Positions 1 to 8,168 of a DNA stretch of 64,000 nucleotides are shown here, in pieces. The notes beneath the pieces were generated by a model. It did no database searches and had not been told where the DNA came from. It saw only the letters and a list, made by a program, of their open reading frames with translations. How positions within the stretch are numbered: the first letter of the stretch is position 1; every line of letters begins with the position of its first letter. The translations under genes and the position numbers were made by a program. The DNA is from Paenibacillus uliginis N3/975 (GTDB lineage: Bacteria; Bacillota; Bacilli; Paenibacillales; Paenibacillaceae): NCBI RefSeq assembly GCF_900177425.1, contig NZ_LT840184.1:1887487-1951486 (forward strand). The letters are read 5' to 3'.

Positions 1-498
1 GGTAATGATCTCGAAGCACGAGAGAAAATGCACAATGCTTCTTGTCTGGCTGGTATGGCGTTTAATATTACGTCGCTCGGGCTTAATCATGGGATCGCTC
101 ATGTGGCTGGAGCTAAATTCAAGATTGCGCACGGGCGTATGAATTCACTGCTTCTGACGCATGTCATTGAATTCAATGCCGATTACAAACCGGGTTATGG
201 TAGAGAAGAGAGTAGTGCAGTAGCGGCAAGATATGCTGAAATCTCCAAAAGCTTGGGGCTATCGGCTCCTAATGCAAAGAGCGGCGTTCGTAGTCTGGTG
301 CAGGCGATCAAGCAGCTTCAGAAGCAATTGCAGATGCCGCAAACGCTGAGAGAGTGCGGCGTGGAAATATCTACGCTTGAAAAGATGAGAGAGGGAATTG
401 CAGAAGGAGCGCTACAAGACGGCTGTACGGCCACGAATCCACGCGTTCCTGCCGCAGCAGATATTGTTGAAATTTTGAACAAAATGTTTCAATCCTGA
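1..498 (+). CDS. eutG: EutG-like iron-dependent alcohol dehydrogenase, 3' part
   Basis: Open at the left edge; the last 165 codons are present in frame 1. It carries the C-terminal half of a group III iron alcohol dehydrogenase: AREKMHNASCLAGMAFN followed by GLNHGIAHV and KIAHG, which keep the three histidines usually binding the catalytic metal. In eut loci this enzyme reduces acetaldehyde to ethanol with NADH and so recycles NAD+ inside the microcompartment. Its place directly before eutS supports EutG over a housekeeping alcohol dehydrogenase. A promoter starts about 30 bases after the stop, so the next genes need not be cotranscribed with it. PduQ is the close alternative family name. Confidence 0.85.
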   Translation, partial: GNDLEAREKMHNASCLAGMAFNITSLGLNHGIAHVAGAKFKIAHGRMNSLLLTHVIEFNADYKPGYGREESSAVAARYAEISKSLGLSAPNAKSGVRSLVQAIKQLQKQLQMPQTLRECGVEISTLEKMREGIAEGALQDGCTATNPRVPAAADIVEILNKMFQS

Positions 499-528
499 AT
501 CTGGAGTTAAGTTTCGTTCGTAATGATA

Positions 529-557
529 TTGACATTGTTTGCAGGTTAAAATATAGT
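529..557 (+). promoter_or_regulatory. sigma-A-type promoter of eutS leader
   Basis: TTGACA at 529-534, a 17-base spacer and TATAGT at 552-557. The predicted transcript would begin near 564, exactly where the first ANTAR-type hairpin starts, so the leader RNA would open with that hairpin. Inferred from sequence only. Confidence 0.7.
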
Positions 558-563
558 GAAAGT

Positions 564-605
564 AACACAACGGCGTGTTGCATACAAATAAAAGCGAAGA
601 GGCTT
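564..605 (+). promoter_or_regulatory. ANTAR-type dual hairpin in eutS leader (EutV target)
   Basis: Hairpin P1 (564-579) has a 5-bp stem AACAC/GTGTT and the hexaloop AACGGC, with A at position 1 and G at position 4 as in known EutV/ANTAR targets. Hairpin P2 (592-605) has stem AAGC/GCTT and the loop GAAGAG, which keeps G4 but has G instead of A at position 1. Twelve bases separate them. P2 overlaps the ascending arm of the terminator at 603-634, so EutV binding could stabilise P2 and prevent termination. The protein partner EutV is encoded at 1563. Confidence 0.7.
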
Positions 606-651
606 CTTAAAAATTCCGCGTGAACTTTTTAAGGGGTCTTTATGTTTTTTT
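603..651 (+). terminator. intrinsic terminator (attenuator) before eutS
   Basis: CTTCTTAAAAATTC (603-616) pairs with GAACTTTTTAAGGGG (620s-634) around a CGCGT loop, with one bulge and two G-U pairs, and is followed by a T-rich run to 651. The ascending arm shares bases with ANTAR hairpin P2, giving mutually exclusive structures. Confidence 0.6.
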
Positions 652-694
652 ACAACTATATGTGTCTTTTTCTTTCATGAGATGGGATGATGGT

Positions 695-1048
695 ATGGAT
701 CAACACAGCGAAAAACAACGTGTCATTCAAGAGTATGTGCCAGGGAAACAGGTAACGCTGGCTCATATTATCGCGAACCCTAATCCGGATATTTACAAGA
801 AGCTGGGCTTGGGAAGCGATGCGAGGGATGCCATTGGCATTATGACTATTACGCCGAGCGAAGCATCTATTATTTCGGCCGACATTGCAACCAAAGCAGC
901 CGGCGTGCAGATCGGCTTCGTTGATCGCTTCAGTGGTTCACTCGTTATTACGGGTGATGTATCATCCGTGGAATCTGCGGTGAGCGAAGTGTTGCTTGGT
1001 TTGCAGAACATTCTCGGATTTTCGGCTGCGAAGATTACGAGAACGTAG
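695..1048 (+). CDS. eutS: EutS microcompartment shell protein
   Basis: A 117-residue single BMC-domain protein that forms bent hexamers in the shell of ethanolamine microcompartments. The diagnostic stretches are QEYVPGKQVTLAHII, IGIMTITPSEASIISADIA and IGFVDRFSGSLVITGDV. I place the start at ATG 695 because family members begin a few residues before the VPGKQVTLAH motif; an in-frame ATG at 677 and longer versions add an atypical hydrophobic leader overlapping the attenuator. It is the first gene behind the ANTAR-controlled leader and is followed after 11 bases by eutP. Confidence 0.92.
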   Translation: MDQHSEKQRVIQEYVPGKQVTLAHIIANPNPDIYKKLGLGSDARDAIGIMTITPSEASIISADIATKAAGVQIGFVDRFSGSLVITGDVSSVESAVSEVLLGLQNILGFSAAKITRT

Positions 1049-1059
1049 GGGATCGTGCT

Positions 1060-1491
1060 ATGAGGAAAATTATATTTGCCGGAAGCACCGGATCGGGCAA
1101 GACGACATTGTGCCAGCGCTTGCATGGACAAGAGATTGCCTATAAGAAGACGCAAGCCGTTGAGAATTTTGAACAAGCTATTGATACGCCCGGGGAATGT
1201 ATTGAGAACCGGTATTTATACAAAATGTTACTTGTCACAAGCGTTGATGCGGATGTTATCGGGCTAGTGCAAGATTGTACAAAGGAAGAAAGTTATTTTC
1301 CACCAGCCTTCGCAACGATGTTTGCCAAGCCGGTCATTGGAATTGTAACCAAGGTGGAACTGGCTAAGACGGATAAGGACATCGCGGAAGCGAGATCCTT
1401 CTTGCAAGCGGCGGGCGTTGAGCGAATTTTTGAGGTTTCGTCCGTGCAGCATGTGGGCGTGGATGAGCTGCAAGCTTATTTGGAAGCGTAA
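1060..1491 (+). CDS. eutP: EutP/PduV-type small GTPase-like protein
   Basis: A 143-residue P-loop protein. Walker A is at residues 8-15 (GSTGSGKT), DTPGE matches the G3 region, and TKVELAKTDKD matches the G4 TKxD region. EutP has been reported as an acetate kinase in some species and PduV as a compartment-associated Ras-like protein, so the exact activity here is not settled by sequence. It lies 11 bases after eutS and 71 bases before eutV. The start ATG is preceded by AGGGG. Confidence 0.88.
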   Translation: MRKIIFAGSTGSGKTTLCQRLHGQEIAYKKTQAVENFEQAIDTPGECIENRYLYKMLLVTSVDADVIGLVQDCTKEESYFPPAFATMFAKPVIGIVTKVELAKTDKDIAEARSFLQAAGVERIFEVSSVQHVGVDELQAYLEA

Positions 1492-1562
1492 GCGGTTCAT
1501 CTATGTAATAGAGGATTCACGAGATACAAGCAAATATCGGTAGACAACGAGGTGCATGACGC

Positions 1563-2135
1563 ATGAATGGAAAAATTGTGATAGTCGACGACGAACCTAT
1601 TACAAGAATGGATATTCGTGAGATGCTTGAAGAGGCGGACTACAATGTAGTAGGTGAAGCTTCTGATGGTTTTGAGGCCATTGAATTATGCAAAAAGCAT
1701 CTGCCCGATTTGGTCATTCTGGATGTTCAAATGCCTATTCTGGATGGGCTAAAGGCGGGTAAACGAATCATATCGGAGCAACTGGCCGGCGGAGTTATTC
1801 TCTTGACCGCATTCAGTGATAAACAAACGATTGAAAAAGCATCCTCTATCGGTGCGCTTGGTTATCTTGTGAAACCGCTTGATGAAAAATCGTTTATTCC
1901 TATGGTTGAAGTGACAATTGCAAAAGGTAAGGAAGTACGCAAGCTGGAACAAGATTTGTCGAAGCTGTCGCAAAAGATGGAAGAACGAAAAGTAGTTGAG
2001 AAAGCGAAAGGGATCCTGATGAAGGAGAACGGCTGTACCGAAGAGGAAGCCTATCAAACCTTGCGCAAACTCAGTATGGATCGACGATGTCCGATGATGG
2101 AAATTGCAACTACGATCGTCATTTCCTATGATTGA
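1563..2135 (+). CDS. eutV: EutV ANTAR-domain response regulator
   Basis: A 190-residue two-domain protein. The receiver domain (1-120) has acidic residues D9 and D10, the phospho-acceptor D54 in VILDVQMP, and the switch lysine in YLVKPLDE. A coiled linker leads to a C-terminal ANTAR domain (about 128-185) with the typical ERKVVEKAKGILM and EAYQTLRKLSMD segments. ANTAR proteins bind paired hexaloop RNA hairpins and prevent transcription termination. Two such targets occur in this operon at 564 and 3556. The 3' end overlaps eutW by 8 bases, so the pair is translationally coupled. Confidence 0.95.
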   Translation: MNGKIVIVDDEPITRMDIREMLEEADYNVVGEASDGFEAIELCKKHLPDLVILDVQMPILDGLKAGKRIISEQLAGGVILLTAFSDKQTIEKASSIGALGYLVKPLDEKSFIPMVEVTIAKGKEVRKLEQDLSKLSQKMEERKVVEKAKGILMKENGCTEEEAYQTLRKLSMDRRCPMMEIATTIVISYD

Positions 2136-3546
2136 TTTCCAAGAACAAATTATGCATCATTGCAAGCGTCATACGGGATTGAGCGACGCCGACATCGCCC
2201 GGATTACGGAAATGGCTGAGTCGTTCGAAAAGTCTCATGGGCAGGATGACGTATTCATCGACGTGCTGTCCAGCGTGGAGAATGAGGCAGTTGTGGTGTA
2301 CCACTATCGTCCGGGCGTGGGCAAATCGCTGTATGGTCGCTCGGTTGTTGGTGAGAAAGCGCTGCGCGAGAACGAACCCGGTGTCCTGAGGACGTTGGAA
2401 ACCGGCGTGATGTCACAGGGGCTCGTCGCTAATACTCAGGAAAATCATCTGGTCAGGCAAACGGTATATCCGATCAAGAATCAAGAGAGTGTTATTGCGG
2501 TCGTCATTTATGAAAAAGATGTGAGCGATAACATTCAAGCCCACTTCAATGTGACACAGTACGAAGATAGCGAGATGTCTTTCATGCTGACCGCCATGCT
2601 GCGTTTCGAAGACTCGATCATCAACCAGTTGGAAGATGCCGTTCTGGTGTTCGACAAGCACGGATTTTTGAAGATGAAAAACAAGAAGGCAGACATGTAC
2701 TATCGGCAACTTGGTTATTTGGAGGATATTCAAGGATTGCATTATGACAACTTGTCGCTGGATCAGACGATGTTCTCTGGCGTGATGAAGCAGCGCTCTA
2801 TCTCTAGAAGTTGTCCATTGACGACAGATGTGAAGGCAGCTGACCGCTATTATCAAGTGAAACGACTGTTTATTGAAGAGCGGGATCTGTGCATAGGCGT
2901 TATCTTGCATGATGTTACCGAGATTAAAGACAAGGAAGCACAGATCGTCTCCAAATCGGTGGCTATTCGAGAGATTCACCACCGGGTGAAAAACAATTTG
3001 CAGACGGTGGCTTCGTTGCTCCGCATTCAAGGCCGTCAATGTGAGAGTCCAGAAGCCAAAAAATGTTTAAATGACAGTGTCAGTCGGGTGCTCGCTATTG
3101 CGGCGACCCATGAACTGTTATCAATGGAGATCGAAGCGCAGGTAGATCTACTTGATGTCATTCGGCTCATGGCTTCGAACATTCAGCGCTGCTTTGTCGA
3201 TTGCAATGCGATCGATATCAAGATAACGGCTGCGCAAAGCATCTACTTGGACAGTGACCGTACTGTTGCGATTGCGCTTATTGTAAACGAGCTGCTGCAT
3301 AATAGCTATGAGCATGCATTTGGCGATTGCACGGACGGCACGATTACGGTGACTGTACAGCTGGAAGGCGAGTTGGTTACAGTCGGCGTAGTCGATGACG
3401 GAGTTGGATTCGCCGTTAAAGAAGGTTCGTACAAAAGCTTGGGGTTGTCGATTGTCCGCAGCTATGTGAAGGACAAGCTCAAAGGCAAGCTCGCGATTGT
3501 ATCGGGCGGTGACGGTACGGCTGTTACGTTTACGTTCAAAAAATAA
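2128..3546 (+). CDS. eutW: EutW sensor histidine kinase
   Basis: A 472-residue soluble kinase without obvious membrane segments. The N-terminal part (about 1-150) resembles the sensory domain of eut kinases, a PAS-like region follows (about 165-275), then a HisKA_2 dimerisation box REIHHRVKNNLQTVASLLR near residue 284 with the phospho-acceptor histidine, then a HATPase_c domain with NELLHNSYEHAF and DDGVGF. Ethanolamine is the established signal for EutW of Enterococcus. The start is ATG 2128, overlapping eutV; a TTG at 2104 is possible but lies deeper inside eutV. Confidence 0.93.
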   Translation: MIDFQEQIMHHCKRHTGLSDADIARITEMAESFEKSHGQDDVFIDVLSSVENEAVVVYHYRPGVGKSLYGRSVVGEKALRENEPGVLRTLETGVMSQGLVANTQENHLVRQTVYPIKNQESVIAVVIYEKDVSDNIQAHFNVTQYEDSEMSFMLTAMLRFEDSIINQLEDAVLVFDKHGFLKMKNKKADMYYRQLGYLEDIQGLHYDNLSLDQTMFSGVMKQRSISRSCPLTTDVKAADRYYQVKRLFIEERDLCIGVILHDVTEIKDKEAQIVSKSVAIREIHHRVKNNLQTVASLLRIQGRQCESPEAKKCLNDSVSRVLAIAATHELLSMEIEAQVDLLDVIRLMASNIQRCFVDCNAIDIKITAAQSIYLDSDRTVAIALIVNELLHNSYEHAFGDCTDGTITVTVQLEGELVTVGVVDDGVGFAVKEGSYKSLGLSIVRSYVKDKLKGKLAIVSGGDGTAVTFTFKK

Positions 3547-3555
3547 ATATAATCG

Positions 3556-3592
3556 GGCTACAAGGGTGTAGTCTAATAAGCAATGAGGCTTA
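3556..3592 (+). promoter_or_regulatory. ANTAR-type dual hairpin in eutA leader (EutV target)
   Basis: P1 (3556-3573) is a 6-bp stem GGCTAC/GTAGTC with hexaloop AAGGGT. P2 (3577-3592) is a 5-bp stem TAAGC/GCTTA with hexaloop AATGAG. Both loops have A1 and G4, the exact signature of ANTAR RNA targets. P2 shares its right arm with the ascending arm of the terminator at 3587-3636. This is the clearer of the two attenuators and should couple expression of eutA and everything after it to phosphorylated EutV. Confidence 0.85.
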
Positions 3593-3641
3593 AAGTTAAC
3601 CATTTCCGGTCAACCGGGAGGTTATTACTTTAAGCCTTTTT
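3587..3641 (+). terminator. intrinsic terminator (attenuator) before eutA
   Basis: GGCTTAAAGTTAACC (3587-3601) pairs with GGTTATTACTTTAAGCC (3620-3636) apart from a two-base bulge, followed by TTTTT at 3637-3641. The loop contains its own short CCGG stem. It overlaps ANTAR hairpin P2. Confidence 0.85.
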
Positions 3642-3681
3642 ATGTTTATGTTCTGGAAATCAAGCGATGGGGGTGAGAGAA

Positions 3682-5112
3682 GTGAACGAGCAATTGCTAA
3701 GTGTTGGCATCGATATGGGGACATCTACAACCCAACTCGTGTTGTCGAAGCTCCATATTCAGAACATGGCATCCTCTTTTTCGGTGCCACGCTTGGTCAT
3801 TACGGATAAAGAAGTGGTCTATCGCAGCGATATTTGTTTCACGCCCGTGCTTGAAGATAATCGGATCGATATGCAGCAGATCCAGATCTTTGTGCAGGAG
3901 CAGTACGAGAAGGCAGGCATCATAAAGGATGAGATTCAGACAGGTGCCGTCATTATTACTGGTGAGACCGCTCGCAAGGAAAACGCGAATGAAGTGCTGC
4001 TGTCGTTAAGCGGCTTTGCCGGAGACTTTGTGGTCGCTACCGCGGGTCCGGATCTGGAAAGCATTATTGCCGCCAAAGGAGCGGGTGCCCATACGTACTC
4101 CAAAGAGCATTCCACCTCCATTGTTAATATCGACATTGGCGGCGGCACGAGCAATCTGGCGCTGTTCGCTAACGGCGAGTTGCTGGACACGGGATGTCTA
4201 GACATCGGAGGCCGCCTGATCAAGGTTGACCAGGGAACACATGAAATCACCTATGTAGCACCAAAGATCAAGAAGCTCGCAGAACGACGGGGATTGAAAT
4301 TGGCTTTGGGGCAGCGGGTAACCCCGGTTGATCTGGAACCGATTATCGCCGAGATGGTGAAGCTGCTCGAAGAAAGTGTCGGCCTCCTGCCGCCAAGTGA
4401 CTTCTACGATACTATCGTCACGAACAAAGGGCTGAAGCTGAATCGGTCGATTCCATGCATCTCCTTCTCCGGAGGGGTGGCCGACTACATTTATCAGGAA
4501 GCGTCGGGCGATGTGTTCCAGTATGGAGATATCGGGATATTGCTTGGAAGAGCAATTGCCGCTTCTCCGTTGACGCAGCAGATGACAGTAGCGCGTTCAG
4601 CCGAGACCATTCGGGCTACCGTCGTAGGGGCCGGTTCCCACACGACCGAGATCAGCGGAAGCACGATCACCTATACGGAAGAGAGCTTTCCGATCAAGAA
4701 TATTCCGATTCTGAAACTTGCTGTAATGGATGAGTCGGGAAGCAGTGATGTGCTGGCGCAAGCCATTGCCGACAAGCTGAATTGGTTCAAGTTGAACAAT
4801 GATCTGCAGCGGGTTGCCATTGCACTGGAAGGGAAGAACAGTCCGAGCTTCCAAGAGGTGCAGAAATATGCCCAAGGATTGTACAAAGGAATGTCAGAAC
4901 TGCTGCAGCTAGAATACCCGCTCATTGTGATTGTCCATCACGATATGGCGAAGGTGCTGGGGCAGACGCTGTATGGCTTGCTTGATTATAAGAAGGATGT
5001 CGTCTGCATCGACAGCGTTCAAGTTGACAATGGCGACTATATCGACATCGGCAAGCCGATTGCGAACGGCAAAGTATTGCCCGTCGTCATTAAAACGCTT
5101 GTGTTTCACTAA
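3682..5112 (+). CDS. eutA: EutA, ethanolamine ammonia-lyase reactivating factor
   Basis: A 476-residue ASKHA-fold ATPase that releases damaged cobalamin from EutBC. The phosphate-1 loop is LSVGIDMGTSTTQLV near the N terminus, and phosphate-2 is IVNIDIGGGTSNLALF in the middle. I choose GTG 3682 because GGGGGTGAGA lies a few bases upstream; the in-frame ATG 3667 has no good ribosome site and would sit on top of that signal. It is the first gene after the second attenuator and is followed by eutB after 29 bases. Confidence 0.92.
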   Translation: MNEQLLSVGIDMGTSTTQLVLSKLHIQNMASSFSVPRLVITDKEVVYRSDICFTPVLEDNRIDMQQIQIFVQEQYEKAGIIKDEIQTGAVIITGETARKENANEVLLSLSGFAGDFVVATAGPDLESIIAAKGAGAHTYSKEHSTSIVNIDIGGGTSNLALFANGELLDTGCLDIGGRLIKVDQGTHEITYVAPKIKKLAERRGLKLALGQRVTPVDLEPIIAEMVKLLEESVGLLPPSDFYDTIVTNKGLKLNRSIPCISFSGGVADYIYQEASGDVFQYGDIGILLGRAIAASPLTQQMTVARSAETIRATVVGAGSHTTEISGSTITYTEESFPIKNIPILKLAVMDESGSSDVLAQAIADKLNWFKLNNDLQRVAIALEGKNSPSFQEVQKYAQGLYKGMSELLQLEYPLIVIVHHDMAKVLGQTLYGLLDYKKDVVCIDSVQVDNGDYIDIGKPIANGKVLPVVIKTLVFH

Positions 5113-5141
5113 TTGAGTTGTATTTGAAAGGAGGAGCTTTT

Positions 5142-6506
5142 GTGATTTTAAAAACTAAACTATTTGGCCGAGTCTATCAATTCAATACGCTGATGGAAGT
5201 TATGGCGAAAGCAAACGAGGAAAAATCAGGGGATATGCTGGCTGGACTTGGGGCTACTTCATCAGAAGAGCGAGTTGCCGCCAAGGTGGTACTGTCCCAA
5301 ATTACATTGAAGGACTTGCGCAACAATCCAGCGGTACCTTATGAGGTGGATGAGGTTACCCGCATTATTCAGGATCAGGTGAATGAACTCATTTATAGCG
5401 AAATTCAGAACTGGACAGTGGAAGAGCTGCGGGAGTGGATTTTGAACGAGAACACAACCGAAGCCGACATTAAGCGTGTGTCCCGTGGGCTTACGGCCGA
5501 GATGGTGGCCGCAGTCGCCAAGATTATGTCCAACCTTGACCTGATGTACGGGGCGAAGAAGATCCGAATTACGGCGAGCGCAAATACGACGATTGGCCGT
5601 CCGGGCACCTTGTCAGCACGGTTGCAGCCGAATCACCCAACCGACGATCCTGATGGAATCATGGCTTCCTTGATGGAAGGTTTGACCTTTGGTATCGGGG
5701 ATGCGGTATTAGGGCTCAACCCGGTGGATGATTCTGTGGAGAGCGTGACACGCGTCCTGAAGCGGTTCGAAGAGTTCCGGCAGAAGTGGGAGATTCCGAC
5801 GCAAACTTGCGTGCTGGCCCACGTTACCACTCAGATGGAAGCCGTTAAGCGAGGCGCGCCAACAGGCCTCATCTTCCAATCGATCGCAGGCTCGGAGAAA
5901 GGCAACGCAGCGTTCGGTTTTAATGCAGCAACAATCGAGGAAGCACAGCAGCTTGTGCTGCAACACGGTCAGGTAGCCGGTCCGAACGTAATGTATTTCG
6001 AAACAGGTCAAGGTTCGGAGCTGTCTTCTGAAGCTCATCACGGAATCGACCAAGTGACGATGGAAGCACGCTGCTATGGCTTTGCGAAGAAATATAACCC
6101 ATTCCTTGTCAATACCGTGGTTGGGTTCATCGGTCCTGAATATTTGTACGATGCGAAGCAAGTTATTCGCGCTGGACTGGAAGATCACTTCATGGGTAAG
6201 CTGTCGGGCATTTCCATGGGCTGCGACGCTTGCTACACGAACCATATGAAGGCTGATCAAAACGACTTGGAAAACTTGGCGGTTCTCCTGTCCACGGCAG
6301 GCTGCAATTTCTTCATGGGTATCCCACATGGGGACGATGTCATGCTCAACTATCAGACAACCGGATATCACGAGACCGCGACGCTGCGTGAATTACTCGG
6401 CTTGCGTCCAATCCGAGAGTTTGAACAGTGGATGGAAAAAATGGGCTTCATCGAAAATGGCAAGCTGACTAAAAGAGCTGGGGACGCGTCAGTGTTTCTC
6501 AAGTAA
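5142..6506 (+). CDS. eutB: EutB, ethanolamine ammonia-lyase large subunit
   Basis: A 454-residue protein, the normal length for the large subunit of the adenosylcobalamin-dependent lyase that splits ethanolamine into acetaldehyde and ammonia. It begins MILKTKLFGRVYQF and carries SGDMLAGL, RNNPAVPYE, LNPVDDS, GQGSELSSEAHHG and GCDACYTNHMKADQND typical of EutB. The start is GTG 5142, eight bases after AAAGGAGG; a TTG at 5118 lies upstream of that site and is rejected. EutC follows after 18 bases. Confidence 0.97.
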   Translation: MILKTKLFGRVYQFNTLMEVMAKANEEKSGDMLAGLGATSSEERVAAKVVLSQITLKDLRNNPAVPYEVDEVTRIIQDQVNELIYSEIQNWTVEELREWILNENTTEADIKRVSRGLTAEMVAAVAKIMSNLDLMYGAKKIRITASANTTIGRPGTLSARLQPNHPTDDPDGIMASLMEGLTFGIGDAVLGLNPVDDSVESVTRVLKRFEEFRQKWEIPTQTCVLAHVTTQMEAVKRGAPTGLIFQSIAGSEKGNAAFGFNAATIEEAQQLVLQHGQVAGPNVMYFETGQGSELSSEAHHGIDQVTMEARCYGFAKKYNPFLVNTVVGFIGPEYLYDAKQVIRAGLEDHFMGKLSGISMGCDACYTNHMKADQNDLENLAVLLSTAGCNFFMGIPHGDDVMLNYQTTGYHETATLRELLGLRPIREFEQWMEKMGFIENGKLTKRAGDASVFLK

Positions 6507-6524
6507 GGGAAGGAGGAAGCTCTC

Positions 6525-7481
6525 ATGAACGAAAAAGATCTGAAATCGATGATTGAATCGATTTTGAACGAAATGGTAGGAAACAAGTCAGAGCAGGAAG
6601 CAGTAGCAGTGGAACCTGCACAAACTGAAGCTCCTGTGGTGCAAACAGAGGAAACGAAGCCGAACGTAGGCGGGCTTGTGCAGGCAAACATGTCAGCAGA
6701 AGAGCAAACGGACGATGGCGAATGTTTGGATGACATTACGGAGATCGACCTTCGCAAGTTGCTGCTCGTTCCTGAACCAGCGGATCGCGAAGGGTACATG
6801 AAAATGAAGGAAAAGACGCCAGCCCGTCTTGGAGTATGGCGTGCAGGCCCGCGTTACAAGACGATTACGTCGCTTCGATTCCGCGCTGACCATGCCGCTG
6901 CTCAAGATGCTGTGTTCTCCTATGTGTCTGAGGAGTTCGTAAAGGAAATGAATCTTGTGCCGGTGGAAACAAAGTGCCGGGACAAAGATGAATACATTAC
7001 ACGCCCGGATTTGGGCCGTCAGTTCTCTGCAGATACCATCGAGCACATCAAGAAGCATACGGCTAAGCAGGCCAAAGTGCAGATTATGGTTGGTGACGGC
7101 TTAAGTTCAGCTGCGATTGAAGCCAATCTGCGCGACATCGTGCCAGCCATTACGCAAGGGCTCAAAATGTATGGCTTCGAGGTAGGCAATATATTGTTCG
7201 TCAAGCATTGCCGTGTTCCTTCGATGGATGTGATTGGCGATGTAACTGAAGCGGACGTGGTTTGCCTGTTGGTCGGCGAACGTCCTGGACTCGTTACAGC
7301 AGAATCAATGAGCGCCTATATCGCATATAAACCGACTGTGGGTATGCCAGAAGCGAGACGTACAGTTATCTCCAACATTCACTCAGGCGGAACACCTGCG
7401 GTGGAAGCAGGCGCGCATATTGCTGAACTGATCAAGACGATGATTGACCGCAAAGCATCAGGTATTGATTTGAAATTATAG
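6525..7481 (+). CDS. eutC: EutC, ethanolamine ammonia-lyase small subunit
   Basis: A 318-residue subunit that binds cobalamin together with EutB. The core starts near residue 95 (ARLGVWRAGPRYKT) and includes MVGDGLSSAAIEANL, VGERPGLVTAESMSAY and RRTVISNIHSGG. The N-terminal 20 residues (NEKDLKSMIESILNEM) form an amphipathic helix followed by an acidic, glutamate-rich linker (about 20-65). Such helices commonly target enzymes into microcompartments. The start ATG follows AAGGAGGAAG. Confidence 0.96.
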   Translation: MNEKDLKSMIESILNEMVGNKSEQEAVAVEPAQTEAPVVQTEETKPNVGGLVQANMSAEEQTDDGECLDDITEIDLRKLLLVPEPADREGYMKMKEKTPARLGVWRAGPRYKTITSLRFRADHAAAQDAVFSYVSEEFVKEMNLVPVETKCRDKDEYITRPDLGRQFSADTIEHIKKHTAKQAKVQIMVGDGLSSAAIEANLRDIVPAITQGLKMYGFEVGNILFVKHCRVPSMDVIGDVTEADVVCLLVGERPGLVTAESMSAYIAYKPTVGMPEARRTVISNIHSGGTPAVEAGAHIAELIKTMIDRKASGIDLKL

Positions 7482-7502
7482 GGAAGGCAAGGAGGCGCTC
7501 GT

Positions 7503-8156
7503 ATGAGAAACGAACCGATTCATGCACATGTGCTCGGCATAAAGCTCATTTCCAACGTAAGCATGGATATGGCAAGCAAGCTGGAGCTGAAGCCGTACCA
7601 TAAAAGCTTGGGGATCATTACCGCAGACATCGATGATGTCACTTATGCGGCATTAGATGAAGCAACAAAATCAGCAGCAGTAGATGTCGTCTATGCAAGA
7701 AGTATGTATGCCGGATCGGCTAATGCTTCGACGAAGCTGGCGGGCGAGGTTATCGGGATTTTGGCTGGACCAAGCCCCGAGGAAGTTCGCAGCGGCTTGA
7801 ACGCTGTTGTTGATTTTATCGAGAGTGGCGCTCATTTTGTTAGCGCCAATGAGGATGACAGCATTACTTATTTCGCCCATTGCGTTTCGCGCACTGGAAC
7901 GTATTTGTCCCAGACCGCTGGCATCAAAGAAGGCGAGTCACTGGCGTATCTGATCGCTCCTCCTCTGGAAGCGATGTACGCGATCGATGCGGCGCTGAAG
8001 GCCGCCGATGTGTCGATTGCAGCCTTCTTCGGCCCACCTTCCGAAACCAACTTCGCTGGCGCACTACTGACGGGCAGCCAGTCGGCCTGCAAGGCAGCAT
8101 GTGATGCATTTGCGGACGCTGTCCAATTCGTCGCAGATAACCCGACGAGTTATTAA
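7503..8156 (+). CDS. eutL: EutL trimeric microcompartment shell protein
   Basis: A 217-residue tandem BMC-domain protein (BMC-T class) that forms trimers with a central pore and regulates small-molecule passage. Typical EutL features are the N-terminal VLGIKLISNVSMDMA, YAARSMYAG-like YARSMYAGSANASTKLAGE, the SGAHFVSANEDDSITYFAH loop, and FGPPSETNFAGALLTGSQ near the C terminus. Ribosome site AAGGAGG lies before ATG 7503. It follows eutC by 21 bases and precedes the K-like shell gene by 12. Confidence 0.96.
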   Translation: MRNEPIHAHVLGIKLISNVSMDMASKLELKPYHKSLGIITADIDDVTYAALDEATKSAAVDVVYARSMYAGSANASTKLAGEVIGILAGPSPEEVRSGLNAVVDFIESGAHFVSANEDDSITYFAHCVSRTGTYLSQTAGIKEGESLAYLIAPPLEAMYAIDAALKAADVSIAAFFGPPSETNFAGALLTGSQSACKAACDAFADAVQFVADNPTSY

Positions 8157-8168
8157 GGGTAGCGGCAA

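Noticed and set aside
1..528. EutX-type cobalamin-controlled small RNA
   Set aside because: It would be expected near eutG in related operons but nothing matching is inside the window; it may lie left of the edge.
5709..6371. Long antisense frame opposite eutB
   Set aside because: Residue composition is odd, there is no ribosome site, and it mirrors the codons of a certain gene.
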